Positions 23,823 through 33,358 of a DNA stretch of 33,511 bases are shown one piece after another. Position 1 is the stretch's first letter. Every line of letters starts with the position of its first letter. Position numbers and translations under genes: made by a program. Source of the stretch: an uncultured Lachnospiraceae bacterium (GTDB lineage Bacteria; Bacillota; Clostridia; Lachnospirales; Lachnospiraceae); the NCBI GenBank assembly GCA_910579085.1, contig CAJTRU010000021.1, forward strand, positions 1 to 33,511. Direction: 5' to 3'. A model generated the notes under the pieces. The model was not told the DNA's origin, made no database searches, and was given only the letters and a program-made list of their open reading frames with translations.

Positions 23823-24698
23823 ATGCCAGTATGGAAAGCTGTTATACTTGGCCTGGTGCAGGGGCTTGCCGAGTTTCTGCCTGTCAGCAGTTCAGGGCAT
23901 CTTATTATAATTAAACAGATACTAAGGGTGGATTTAGGAAGTGGCGGTATGTTTTTTGACATTATGCTGCATTTTGGCACTCTGGTGGCTATCTTTATAG
24001 CATTCCATAAAGATATAGCAAAACTAGTGGCTGAGGGAATACATATTGTTATAGATATTTTTGCTAATATTGGTATATTTTTTACCAGAATATTTAAGAG
24101 TGACAAAGAATACAGGCATATAATAAAAAGTTCATACCGTAAATTTGTAATGCTTGTTATAGTATCAACAATACCTACAGGAATAATAGGCATACTGCTT
24201 TCAGATATTATTGGTGCTGCCAATGATATGATAATGGTTCCAGGTGTATGCCTTTTTATTACGGCTGCTTTTCTGGTTATTGCAGATTTTGCAGATGCAG
24301 GGATGAAGAAACCTAAAGAGGCTTCTTACCTGGATGCAGGGATTATTGGCGTAGCACAAGGGCTTTCAACAATGCCTGGCATTTCACGTTCAGGAACTAC
24401 AATTACAGCCTGCATATTATGTGGTTTTGATAAAAAATTTGCTGTAAAGTACTCATTTATAATGTCAATACCAGCAGTGCTTGGTGCTGTTGTGCTTGAG
24501 CTTAAAGATTTACAGCCAGATATTATTGTAAAAGATGATATAACAAGCTGTGTTATAGCTACAGTAGTAGCGGCAGTAGCAGGATATTTTTCAATATGTT
24601 TTATGATGGCACTTGTGCGTGGCAAGAGATATAAATATTTTGCAATATATTGTATAATAGCAGGCAGTATTGCAGTTGGTTATAATTTTTTAGGTTAA
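23823..24698 (+). CDS. uppP: Undecaprenyl-diphosphate phosphatase (UppP/BacA)
   Basis: A 291-aa integral membrane enzyme that dephosphorylates undecaprenyl pyrophosphate to recycle the lipid carrier for peptidoglycan and other wall polymers; overexpression in other bacteria gives bacitracin tolerance. The catalytic motif EFLPVSSSGH is at 17-26 and the second PGISRSGTT motif lies near 187. Seven to eight hydrophobic segments fit the family. ATG 23823 is preferred with AAGGAG upstream; GTG 23814 is in frame but overlaps that site. ftsK begins 34 bp downstream. Confidence 0.95.
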   Translation: MPVWKAVILGLVQGLAEFLPVSSSGHLIIIKQILRVDLGSGGMFFDIMLHFGTLVAIFIAFHKDIAKLVAEGIHIVIDIFANIGIFFTRIFKSDKEYRHIIKSSYRKFVMLVIVSTIPTGIIGILLSDIIGAANDMIMVPGVCLFITAAFLVIADFADAGMKKPKEASYLDAGIIGVAQGLSTMPGISRSGTTITACILCGFDKKFAVKYSFIMSIPAVLGAVVLELKDLQPDIIVKDDITSCVIATVVAAVAGYFSICFMMALVRGKRYKYFAIYCIIAGSIAVGYNFLG

Positions 24699-24732
24699 AA
24701 TCCAGTAATAAAGGAAAAGGAGAGTTGTCAGG

Positions 24733-27700
24733 ATGGCGGCGGCAAACAGTTCTACTAATACAAGAGCCAGAGCCCGGACGGCTGCCAGTAAAAAAACAGG
24801 CAGAAGCCAGGGGGCTAAGAAAACATCTTCCCAGGCGGCAGGTAAAAAAACTAAAACTGATAAAGATAAAATACACCAGAGGAAAATACAGGATGTTAAT
24901 GAATATAAAGACAGGATGGCATTTGAAACAGCCATAACCCTTATTGTAATGGCTATAACCGCAGTGTTTTTATATCTAAGTTATTTTGGGCTGGGAGGCA
25001 TTATAGGAAAGATATCTGGAGGGTTGTTTTTTGGTATATTTGGGTGGGCTGCATGGCTTCTTCCCGCTGGAGTTATAATTGCTTATATTTTTGGGCTCGT
25101 CAACCAGGGAGACCGCCGTGTGCCAAGAAAACTTATAAGTTTTTCATCTGCAATATGGCTGATGCTTGGCATTTCAGACCTGCTGTCAGGACAGGAGATA
25201 ATTACTGAATACTATACAAGCAACAATGTAATGCATAAGAAATACTTTGAATGTATGGATTTAACGCTTGGTGACATGGTAGAAAAGGGAAAAGGCAACC
25301 CAGGGATACTTGGAAGGCTTATAAGCAGTATATTTTCTAAAATTACAGGAGAAGTTGGTGCTGTAGTAATAATGATGGCGCTGTTTGTATTATGCCTGTT
25401 TATTTTTCATGGAATAGAGTTTATGGCAGCATTGCGTAAAAGAAATGCATATAAACAGCAAATGGAAGACACATATGAGGAGATAAGCAGTAAGGACGGT
25501 TACCAGGCTCCTTCATACAGGGTAGTTCCACAGCCGTCCATAAGAAGACCGCAGGCAAGGGATAACAGTCCTGCCATGCAGTCTGTAAACCTTATGGAAA
25601 TGAATATGACGCTTAATGAAATAGAAGAAAATAAACGTAAGCAGGCACTTGGCAGGAACACAATGGAAGAAATTGTTGCAGGCAATAAAAAGCCTGGCAA
25701 AAAAGAAAAACCAGCAATAAAGAAGCCAGAAGAAGCAGTAATACCTTTTGCGGGCATAGACAAGCCATCAATAAAGAGGCCAGATGAGGTGGTAAAAGAA
25801 GCTGGCAGTACCAGTATTGTGGATGAAAAAATTCCTGTTAATAATGAAAATAATATTGTCCAGAAACAGGAAACTGATGATGAAAGGCGGAAAAGAAATA
25901 TAGAGAATATTCCTGTGTTCCGTGATGAATTAAATAAAAAATTTGGCAGGAAACGTAATACTGTGCAGGAAATAAGCCAGGAACCGCTGTTTCCTGTAAA
26001 AGATACCGCAGAATATATAGAAACAGGTATGCCAGAAAAGATAACAGAACCAGAAGATTTTAATGGGTTTGCTGGTTTTAGTACAGATAATGGCAGCAAT
26101 ACTGTTAATGACAGTATTATACTGGTAAAAGCTCCAGAAGATAATACTGGGGATATAGTTACAGAAAAAGAAGGTTTTATAACAGGTAATATTGAAGAAA
26201 ATACCAGCAATAATATAAAAGATAATTATATAGAAAAGGATTATATAACAGAAGATTTAAACCATGATATTGATGTAAAACCAGAAGAAAAGCCGCAAGA
26301 AAAGATTAGTAATACAGTGCATTATAATAATACAGGGGAAGTTGCAAGCGGCAATATGACAGGTAATATACAAGACACGGGAATTACTAGCAAAGATATA
26401 ACACAAAACACAGAAGGGACAGCACATATTCCAAACAGCAGTATATCCAGCGCCACAGGTGGTTATGCTGTAAAACAGGAAGAAAACAAGCAGCCAGGTG
26501 CTTCTCCAGCACCAGCATATAAAAAACCTGTAAGCACAACGGACCATGGAAGGATAGGCGGGGATAAAGCACTTGCAGACCTTCCAGAGCCAGAATATAT
26601 TTTTCCATATCCAGGACTTCTTAAAATACCAGAGGAGTCTTCTAATGGCATGACAGATGATGACTTACGCAATACGGCTGGCAAACTCCAGGATACCCTT
26701 AAAAGTTTTAATGTAAATGTACAGATGGGGGCTGTTACATGCGGGCCTACTGTTACAAGATATGAATTATTCCCAGAACAGGGTGTAAGGGTCAATAAGA
26801 TTACAAACCTGGCAGATGACCTTAAATTAAGCCTGGCAGCACAAAGCATAAGGATTGAAGCACCAATACCAGGCAAGTCTGCTGTAGGAATAGAAGTCCC
26901 AAATCCAGAACCTGGTTCAGTAGGTTTCAGGGAACTGCTTGAGAGTGAAGAGTTTACCAAATCAAAATCACCTGTTACATTTGCAGTAGGAAAGGATATT
27001 GGCGGCAAAATTATTATAACGGATATTGCCAAAATGCCGCATCTGCTTATTGCGGGGGCGACTGGTTCAGGTAAATCTGTATGTATAAATACACTTATAA
27101 TGAGTATTTTATATAAGGCTGACCCAGATGATGTTAAACTTATTATGATTGACCCTAAAGTTGTAGAACTTAGTGTTTATAATGGCATACCACATCTTTT
27201 CTGTCCTGTTGTAACAGACCCTAAAGAAGCATCTGCCGCACTTAACTGGGCAGTACGTGAGATGATGGACAGGTATAATAAATTTACAGAACTTGGTGTG
27301 CGTAATATTACAGGCTATAATAAGAAGATAAAAACTGTGGCGGATTCAGAAGCTGCTGGTTATGCTAAAATGCCATCACTTGTAATAATAGTAGATGAAT
27401 TTGCAGACCTTATGATGGTAGCTTCCAAAGAAGTTGAAGACGCTGTATGCAGGCTTGCACAGCTTGCAAGGGCGGCAGGAATTCATCTTGTACTTGCGAC
27501 ACAGCGTCCTTCTGTTAATGTAATAACAGGTATAATTAAAGCCAATATCCCGTCAAGAATAGCATTTTCTGTATCATCAGCTATTGATTCACGTACAATT
27601 CTTGATAAAAGCGGTGCTGAAAAGCTTATTGGAAAAGGTGACATGCTTTTCTTCCCATCAGGTTATTCAGAGCCAGTGCGTGTACAAGGGGCATTTGTTT

Positions 27701-28146
27701 CAGATAAAGAAGTAAGTGATGTAGTTGAGTTTTTGCGTAATAATAATGAAGAACCAGATTATAACGAGAACGTTACTGAAATAGTTGAAATGGAAGCTGC
27801 CGATGCCGGGACAAAGGAGCAGAAAGAGCCTAAATCTGACAGGGATGAGTATTTTGAGGATGCAGGAAGGTTTGTAATTGAGTCAGAAAGGGCAGCAGCA
27901 GGACAGCTCCAGAGACGCTTTTCCATAGGTTTTAACAGGGCGGGAAGAATTATAGACCAGCTCCATAAAGCGGGCGTTGTAGGGCCTGCTGAGGGGACAA
28001 AACCACGCAAAATACTTATGACAATGAATGACTTTGATTTGCTTTTAGGCAAAGTACAGCCAGTGCCTGAAAGCGAGATAGAAGAAACACTGCAAAACTA
28101 TTCAGAGGCAAGTGGCATGGAGGGGATGCAGAATGAACTATATTAA
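24733..28146 (+). CDS. ftsK: DNA translocase FtsK/SpoIIIE
   Basis: A 1137-aa septal DNA pump. A basic N-terminus (about 1-50) is followed by four membrane segments between about 58 and 235. A long, low-complexity, Asn/Glu/Ile-rich linker runs to about 610. The RecA-like motor has Walker A GATGSGKS near 774-781, Walker B LVIIVDEFADLMM near 882-894 and LATQRPSVNVITG near 920. The C-terminal winged-helix gamma domain (about 1050-1120) begins near SERAAAGQLQRRFSIGFNRAGRIID, the part that reads KOPS/SRS polarity sequences. It moves chromosome ends through the closing septum. Whether it is the vegetative or sporulation paralogue cannot be decided. Its end overlaps the next gene by 14 bp. Confidence 0.93.
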   Translation: MAAANSSTNTRARARTAASKKTGRSQGAKKTSSQAAGKKTKTDKDKIHQRKIQDVNEYKDRMAFETAITLIVMAITAVFLYLSYFGLGGIIGKISGGLFFGIFGWAAWLLPAGVIIAYIFGLVNQGDRRVPRKLISFSSAIWLMLGISDLLSGQEIITEYYTSNNVMHKKYFECMDLTLGDMVEKGKGNPGILGRLISSIFSKITGEVGAVVIMMALFVLCLFIFHGIEFMAALRKRNAYKQQMEDTYEEISSKDGYQAPSYRVVPQPSIRRPQARDNSPAMQSVNLMEMNMTLNEIEENKRKQALGRNTMEEIVAGNKKPGKKEKPAIKKPEEAVIPFAGIDKPSIKRPDEVVKEAGSTSIVDEKIPVNNENNIVQKQETDDERRKRNIENIPVFRDELNKKFGRKRNTVQEISQEPLFPVKDTAEYIETGMPEKITEPEDFNGFAGFSTDNGSNTVNDSIILVKAPEDNTGDIVTEKEGFITGNIEENTSNNIKDNYIEKDYITEDLNHDIDVKPEEKPQEKISNTVHYNNTGEVASGNMTGNIQDTGITSKDITQNTEGTAHIPNSSISSATGGYAVKQEENKQPGASPAPAYKKPVSTTDHGRIGGDKALADLPEPEYIFPYPGLLKIPEESSNGMTDDDLRNTAGKLQDTLKSFNVNVQMGAVTCGPTVTRYELFPEQGVRVNKITNLADDLKLSLAAQSIRIEAPIPGKSAVGIEVPNPEPGSVGFRELLESEEFTKSKSPVTFAVGKDIGGKIIITDIAKMPHLLIAGATGSGKSVCINTLIMSILYKADPDDVKLIMIDPKVVELSVYNGIPHLFCPVVTDPKEASAALNWAVREMMDRYNKFTELGVRNITGYNKKIKTVADSEAAGYAKMPSLVIIVDEFADLMMVASKEVEDAVCRLAQLARAAGIHLVLATQRPSVNVITGIIKANIPSRIAFSVSSAIDSRTILDKSGAEKLIGKGDMLFFPSGYSEPVRVQGAFVSDKEVSDVVEFLRNNNEEPDYNENVTEIVEMEAADAGTKEQKEPKSDRDEYFEDAGRFVIESERAAAGQLQRRFSIGFNRAGRIIDQLHKAGVVGPAEGTKPRKILMTMNDFDLLLGKVQPVPESEIEETLQNYSEASGMEGMQNELY

Positions 28147-29071
28147 AGGGCATATCCTGGTAAATTCGTTTTATAAAACAGAAAAATTTATGGAGCATTA
28201 CCACTGCCTGCAGAATTCTGCAAAAAGACAGGGTGTGGAGCTGGATATTATTGAAAATTCAGATATACTCTGTTCTTATGGTAATTGTGGTGAAGAAAAA
28301 ATTTCCAGGGCACTTGACGGGGATTTGTTTCTTTTGTTCTGGGATAAAGATATAAGGCTTGGAAGGCAGGTTGAAAAAATCTGCCATGAAAAAAATATAT
28401 TTGTATGTAATTCTGTAGAAGCGGTAGCGGTTTGTGATGATAAATCTTTAACATACCAGAAACTATGGGAATGGAACAGGGATAAACCACCAGGTTTGCA
28501 GATACCGCTTATACCTTCAATAACCGCACCTATGGCATATGCAAATATGGGCTATACAAATACAGATTTTCTTGGTAAAGTTATAGAAGAACTTTCTTTG
28601 CCAGTTGTAGTTAAAGAATGTTATGGTTCATTTGGCCAGCAGGTGTACCTTGCAGAAAATATGGAACAGCTTAGGGAAATTACTTTAAAGCTTGGGGGTA
28701 CGCCGCACATATACCAGAAATTCATTAAAGAGAGCAGTGGCAGGGATGTAAGGATTGAAGTTGCAGGTGGTGAGGCAGTAGCGGCTATGTACAGGTATTC
28801 TGTAAACGGGGATTTCCGTGCCAATATAACAAATGGCGGGTGTATGGAACCTTACAGCCCTTCTGCCAGGGAGTGCCAGATTGCACTGGATACAGCAGAT
28901 GCCCTTGGTCTTTGTTTTGGAGGCATAGACCTGCTTTTTACAGACAGCGGAGGGGCGGAAGTTGTATGTGAAGTTAATTCTAATGCACATTTTAAAAATA
29001 TATTTGACTGCACTGGAATAAATGTAGCTGATAAGATAATTGCTTATATTTTAAGCCAGGTGGCAAGTTAA
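28133..29071 (+). CDS. RimK-family ATP-grasp ligase, first of two
   Basis: A 312-aa ATP-grasp protein. The pre-ATP-grasp N-domain is followed by KECYGSFGQQVYL (nucleotide-binding lysine and glycine loop), IYQKFIKESSGRDVRIEVAGGEAVAAMYR, GDFRANITNGG, and the metal-binding CEVNSN with Glu280 and Asn282. This is the RimK pattern, as in ligases that add glutamate or other amino acids through an acyl-phosphate. The acceptor is unknown. ATG 28133 lies inside the end of ftsK (14-bp overlap) behind GGAGGGG, so translation is likely coupled. In-frame ATG 28112 has no better site. A divergent second ligase follows 149 bp downstream. Confidence 0.85.
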   Translation: MNYIKGHILVNSFYKTEKFMEHYHCLQNSAKRQGVELDIIENSDILCSYGNCGEEKISRALDGDLFLLFWDKDIRLGRQVEKICHEKNIFVCNSVEAVAVCDDKSLTYQKLWEWNRDKPPGLQIPLIPSITAPMAYANMGYTNTDFLGKVIEELSLPVVVKECYGSFGQQVYLAENMEQLREITLKLGGTPHIYQKFIKESSGRDVRIEVAGGEAVAAMYRYSVNGDFRANITNGGCMEPYSPSARECQIALDTADALGLCFGGIDLLFTDSGGAEVVCEVNSNAHFKNIFDCTGINVADKIIAYILSQVAS

Positions 29072-29220
29072 TGCCATATGGACAGGGAGGTGGCAGAAAA
29101 GATATAAATCTGTACACAAAGCAACTTATAAAGTTAATAAAATAGTTTATTTAATAAAAATTTTATAGCACACAATTTTTATGTAGCCAGTGAAGCAAGC
29201 TGGCTGACTGGGGGATGGAT

Positions 29221-30108
29221 ATGAAAGGATATATAATTTACCAAAGCAGTGAAGCAGAAAAAAACAAGGCATTTATTGATAAACTTAAGGCTGAGGGGGA
29301 TAACCAGGGCATTAATTTTGAATACGTGCCAGCAGAAGAACATTTAGAGTATGCAGAACCAGATATTGTTATTAACAGGACAAGGGACTACAGGGTAAGC
29401 AGGCACTATGAAAATAAAGGCATAGCAGTTTTTAACCCTGCGTACCTGGTGCATATTGGAAATAATAAGTATGAGGCTGCCATGTACCTGTCAGAGCACC
29501 TTACATACGAAGTTAAAAGCAATAAATGGGCAGCAAATACATGGTTTGTAAGCAAATCTGATTTACCTTCACTTCTTGATAATGAATATTTAAAAAGGCT
29601 TGTAAGCAACCTGGCGGGTGATTCTTGCAATGATGTTATTATAAAGTCTGTAGACGGCCATGGGGGAAATGAGGTTTTCCTGCTTGACAATGGCGCATCT
29701 AATACAGAAAAGCTAAAGGAAATACTTGAAAGCCTTAAAGGCAAGGACTGTGTTATACAAGAAAGGATTGATAGCAATAGTTCAGATATACGTGTATATA
29801 TTTTAGGAGGGGAAATATATGCAGCAGTATTAAGAAATGGCAGCAGTGATTTCCGTTCAAACTATTCATTAGGCGGAAGTGCCAGTGAATATAAACTTAT
29901 GGAGTCACAGAAAAGCTATATCAGGAAATTTGCAGAAGCACTTGGCGGAAGCAGGATTGGCATGGCAGGCATTGACTTTATAGTTGCAAAAGATGGAAAC
30001 CTGGTTTTTAATGAGATTGAGGATATGGCAGGTTCACGTATGCTTTATGAATGTACAGATTACAATATTGCAGCAGATTATGTAAAGTGGATTAGCCGCT
30101 TTGTATAA
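29221..30108 (+). CDS. RimK-like ATP-grasp protein, second of two (divergent)
   Basis: A 295-aa protein related in layout to its upstream neighbour but with low identity. It has DVIIKSVDGHGGNEVFLLD (lysine and glycine loop), CVIQERIDSNSSDIRVYILGGEIYAAVLR, SDFRSNYSLGG, and FNEIEDMAGSRM at the metal site. There Glu265-Ile-Glu267 stands where E-x-N is usual, a change that could alter metal binding or substrate. ATG 29221 follows GGGGG at good spacing; ATG 29215 touches it. The 149-bp gap before it has a GCCAG/CTGGC hairpin and no clear promoter. Substrate unknown. Confidence 0.8.
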   Translation: MKGYIIYQSSEAEKNKAFIDKLKAEGDNQGINFEYVPAEEHLEYAEPDIVINRTRDYRVSRHYENKGIAVFNPAYLVHIGNNKYEAAMYLSEHLTYEVKSNKWAANTWFVSKSDLPSLLDNEYLKRLVSNLAGDSCNDVIIKSVDGHGGNEVFLLDNGASNTEKLKEILESLKGKDCVIQERIDSNSSDIRVYILGGEIYAAVLRNGSSDFRSNYSLGGSASEYKLMESQKSYIRKFAEALGGSRIGMAGIDFIVAKDGNLVFNEIEDMAGSRMLYECTDYNIAADYVKWISRFV

Positions 30109-30192
30109 ATAAATTTTTAAACATGCCTTGCAGGCAGCAATGCTTTTTATTTTCAATAAAGCATCCAGAATAAAGAAAGACGGGGTATATTT

Positions 30193-31863
30193 ATGAAGAC
30201 TGATATTGAAATTGCACAGGAAACAGAAATGCTGCATATCCGTGATGTGGCAGACAAACTTGGTATTTCTGAAGATGAACTTGAATTCTATGGAAAATAC
30301 AAGGCTAAGCTGTCAGACGGGCTGTGGCAGAGGGTTAAAGATAACAAGGATGGGAAACTCGTACTTGTAACTGCAATAAACCCCACCCCTGCTGGTGAAG
30401 GGAAAACTACAACTACTGTAGGTATTGGTGAGGCTATGGCAAAGCTTGGCAAAAAAGCAGCAATAGCATTACGTGAGCCGTCACTTGGGCCTTGTTTTGG
30501 CATAAAAGGCGGTGCTGCTGGCGGCGGATATGCACAGGTTGTGCCAATGGAGGACCTGAACCTGCATTTTACAGGTGATTTCCATGCAATAACATCAGCC
30601 AATAACCTTCTTGCGGCAATGCTTGACAACCATATACAGCAGGGCAATACCCTTAGGATTGACACTAACCAGGTGGTATGGAAGCGCTGTGTTGATATGA
30701 ATGACAGGGTTTTAAGAAATATTGTTGCAGGGCTTGGCAGGCCTGCTGATGGTGTTGTAAGGGAAGACCATTTTATAATTACAGTTGCATCAGAAATTAT
30801 GGCAATCCTCTGCCTTGCAGAAAATATAAAAGATTTAAAGGAAAGGCTTGGAAGGATTATAGTTGCATATAATTATGATGGTGAACCTGTTACAGCAAAA
30901 CAGTTAAATGCTGTTGGCTCAATGGCTGCACTGTTAAAAGATGCAATAAAACCTAATTTAATACAGACTGTGGAAAATACACCCGCATTTGTACATGGAG
31001 GGCCTTTTGCAAATATTGCACATGGCTGCAACAGCGTACGTGCAACAAAGACAGCGCTTAAACTTGCTGATTATGTAATTACTGAAGCAGGTTTCGGGGC
31101 AGACCTTGGAGCTGAAAAATTCCTTGATATCAAGTGCCGCATGGCAGGGCTTAAGCCAGATGCTGCCGTGCTTGTTGCTACAGTGCGTGCACTTAAATAC
31201 AATGGCGGTGTACCTAAAAATGAACTAGGTGAAGAAAACCTTGCCGCACTGGAAAAAGGTATTGCCAACCTTGGGAAGCATATTGAAAATATAGCAAAGT
31301 ATAATATTCCATGTGTTGTTGCGCTTAACCGTTTTGTTACAGATACAGAAGCAGAGCTTTCGTATGTAAGAAAATATTGTGAAGAAAACGGATGTGAACT
31401 TGCGCTTTCAGAAGTATGGGAGCATGGTGGCAATGGTGGTACAGAACTTGCAGAAAAGATAATAAAAACCATTGAAACAAAAGAAAGCCATTATGCACCA
31501 ATTTATAGTACAGAACTTCCAATAAAAGAAAAGATTGAAACAATCGCAAGGGAAATATATGGTGCAGATGGTGTAACATATGATGATGCTGCTTCAAAGG
31601 CAATAGAAAGGCTTGAGAAACTCGGTTGTGGGAAACTTCCTGTCTGCATGGCAAAGAACCAGTATTCACTTTCAGATGATGCAACAAAGCTCGGCAGGCC
31701 GTCAGGTTTTAATATTAATATACGTGAAGTATATGTATCAGCAGGAGCGGGCTTTATAGTTGCAATAACAGGAACAGTAATGACCATGCCAGGGCTGCCG
31801 CTGCATCCTGCTGCTGAAAGGATAGACGTAGACGATAACGGGGTAATAACAGGTTTATCATAA
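30193..31863 (+). CDS. fhs: Formate-tetrahydrofolate ligase
   Basis: A 556-aa enzyme that makes 10-formyl-tetrahydrofolate from formate, THF and ATP, the entry of formate into one-carbon metabolism and the methyl branch of the acetogenic pathway. The P-loop TPAGEGKT is at 65-72. The family blocks REPSLGPCFGIKGGAAGGGYAQV, FTGDFHAI, FGADLGAEKFLDIKCR and MTMPGLPLHPAAERIDVD are all present. Length is normal. The 84-bp upstream gap holds an imperfect ATGCTTT/AAAGCAT stem (30140-30164) and no riboswitch. AAAGACGGGG lies before the ATG. Acetogenesis is not proven: many non-acetogenic clostridia carry fhs for purine synthesis. Confidence 0.97.
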   Translation: MKTDIEIAQETEMLHIRDVADKLGISEDELEFYGKYKAKLSDGLWQRVKDNKDGKLVLVTAINPTPAGEGKTTTTVGIGEAMAKLGKKAAIALREPSLGPCFGIKGGAAGGGYAQVVPMEDLNLHFTGDFHAITSANNLLAAMLDNHIQQGNTLRIDTNQVVWKRCVDMNDRVLRNIVAGLGRPADGVVREDHFIITVASEIMAILCLAENIKDLKERLGRIIVAYNYDGEPVTAKQLNAVGSMAALLKDAIKPNLIQTVENTPAFVHGGPFANIAHGCNSVRATKTALKLADYVITEAGFGADLGAEKFLDIKCRMAGLKPDAAVLVATVRALKYNGGVPKNELGEENLAALEKGIANLGKHIENIAKYNIPCVVALNRFVTDTEAELSYVRKYCEENGCELALSEVWEHGGNGGTELAEKIIKTIETKESHYAPIYSTELPIKEKIETIAREIYGADGVTYDDAASKAIERLEKLGCGKLPVCMAKNQYSLSDDATKLGRPSGFNINIREVYVSAGAGFIVAITGTVMTMPGLPLHPAAERIDVDDNGVITGLS

Positions 31864-31868
31864 AAAAT

Positions 31869-33269
31869 ATGGATAAAAAAATTATTCTGGAAAGCAATTT
31901 TATAAAAAATAGAATTATTAAAATTGTAATATATTTTATATTTCCTTTACTAATATCTGCCACAGGCATAAAGCCTGTGCACTGTACAGGGGCAGGCCTG
32001 CCAGATGACAGCATTAATAATATTGCCAGTAATATATTTACAAGTGAAGAAGGTATCGTCTATAAAGCCATAGAAGGTACAAATGAATACCAGGTAGTTT
32101 CATATACTGGAAACGGCAGGAATGTCATTATTCCAGATGAGTATAACGGATATGCTGTTACCTCGGTTGCTGCTGGTTCATTCAGGGGCAATGAAATTAT
32201 TACCAGTGTTATTATTGGAAGTAATATAAAGAGTATAGGAGCTGGTGCATTTTCATATTGTGGTTATTTGAAAAGTGCAGAATTTAAAGGCAATAAGATA
32301 AAGGCAATTCCTTCAAACTGTTTTGAAGCATGTGCTTCATTAAAGAAGATAGAACTGCCGGAGTCTGTAAAAAAGGCGGGATACAGGGCATTTGCTTTCT
32401 GTACTTCCATGTACCAGATAATAATACCAGGGCAGGTAACAAGCTTTGGAAAAGAAATATTCTATGGATGCAATAGAAACAGGCTTACAGTTGTAACAGA
32501 AACAGGTTCAGAAGCAGAAAAAACCGCCAGAAAATATAACCTGCTTGTAACAGATACAAGCCAGACAGTGCTTTCATCCAGCAGTTTAACTGATATTGAA
32601 GGGGCACAGGATAAAATTTATGTCTACAGTGCACCATCTAAAGTAAAATGGAAAAGCCTGGACCCAGGAACTGCCAGTGTAAACAAGCATGGCAGGATTA
32701 AAGCATTAAAACCAGGGACAGCAACAGTAACAGCAAAAACAGCAGGCATAGAATTAAAATGCAGGGTAAAAGTTTATAAAAGAAATAAAAAGAACTGTCT
32801 TAAAGTGGTTTACTCAAAATATGTAAGAAAAGAAATGACAGACTATGAAAAAGTTTATGCTGCACATGCCTGGCTTATACAAAATGTAAAATATGACAAA
32901 ACACTTTACAAAACAGGTACAGTTCCAGCTATAAGCCATACAGCAGAAGGTGCACTGGACAGGGGAATAGCAGTATGTGACGGTTACGCCAAAGCATTTA
33001 TAATAATAATGGAGCACTATGGAATAAAAAGCAGGATGGTTACAGGGGGTGCACATGCCTGGAACATAGTTAAAATTAAAAATAAATGGTACCATGTAGA
33101 CTGTACTTATGATGACCCTATAGTAAATGGAAGTTTTAACAACAGAAATGTGTTTCTTGATTTCTTCTTAAAAACCAATAAGGAGATGCGGATAACACAT
33201 ATATGGGATTACAGTGCATTTCCAAAGTGTAATAGTAAAAAAGTAAATAAAAGTTACAGGACGGTGTAA
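31869..33269 (+). CDS. Secreted BspA-like LRR / Ig-like (BIG2) / transglutaminase-like protein
   Basis: A 466-aa exported protein. A hydrophobic signal or anchor lies at about 15-33 after a basic stretch. BspA-type leucine-rich repeats span about 80-205 (VTSVAAGSFRGN, IKSIGAGAFSYCGYLKSAEF). A bacterial Ig-like domain is at about 225-290 (VKWKSLDPGTASVNKHGRIKALKPGTATVTA). A transglutaminase-like domain fills about 305-450 with the triad Cys370 (AVCDGYAKAF), His396 (GGAHAWNIVKI) and Asp411 (YHVDCTYDDP). Such transglutaminase-like domains are often peptidases or crosslinkers at the cell surface. It starts 5 bp after the fhs stop with no Shine-Dalgarno visible, so it may depend on coupling. Confidence 0.85.
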   Translation: MDKKIILESNFIKNRIIKIVIYFIFPLLISATGIKPVHCTGAGLPDDSINNIASNIFTSEEGIVYKAIEGTNEYQVVSYTGNGRNVIIPDEYNGYAVTSVAAGSFRGNEIITSVIIGSNIKSIGAGAFSYCGYLKSAEFKGNKIKAIPSNCFEACASLKKIELPESVKKAGYRAFAFCTSMYQIIIPGQVTSFGKEIFYGCNRNRLTVVTETGSEAEKTARKYNLLVTDTSQTVLSSSSLTDIEGAQDKIYVYSAPSKVKWKSLDPGTASVNKHGRIKALKPGTATVTAKTAGIELKCRVKVYKRNKKNCLKVVYSKYVRKEMTDYEKVYAAHAWLIQNVKYDKTLYKTGTVPAISHTAEGALDRGIAVCDGYAKAFIIIMEHYGIKSRMVTGGAHAWNIVKIKNKWYHVDCTYDDPIVNGSFNNRNVFLDFFLKTNKEMRITHIWDYSAFPKCNSKKVNKSYRTV

Positions 33270-33280
33270 TTTGTTAGCAA

Positions 33281-33328
33281 AAACCAGTGTATAGAAAAGT
33301 AAAGATAAAGTTTTCTATACACTGGTTT
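33281..33328. terminator. 18-bp perfect stem-loop after the LRR/transglutaminase gene
   Basis: AAACCAGTGTATAGAAAA (33281-33298) and its exact complement (33311-33328) flank a 12-nt loop. The rightward T-tract is interrupted (AAAATGTTTT), so termination efficiency is uncertain. The rest of the 242-bp tail holds only the doubtful leftward fragment below. Confidence 0.55.
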
Positions 33329-33358
33329 AAAATGTTTTCATGTATAAATTATTATTTT

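Noticed and set aside
24733..26600. Long minus-strand open frames opposite the ftsK linker
   Set aside because: They are shadows of a repetitive low-complexity coding region, lack ribosome sites and have improbable serine/isoleucine-rich compositions.
30109..30192. Tetrahydrofolate riboswitch upstream of fhs
   Set aside because: The gap is only 84 bp and shows no conserved riboswitch core, just an imperfect AT-rich stem.
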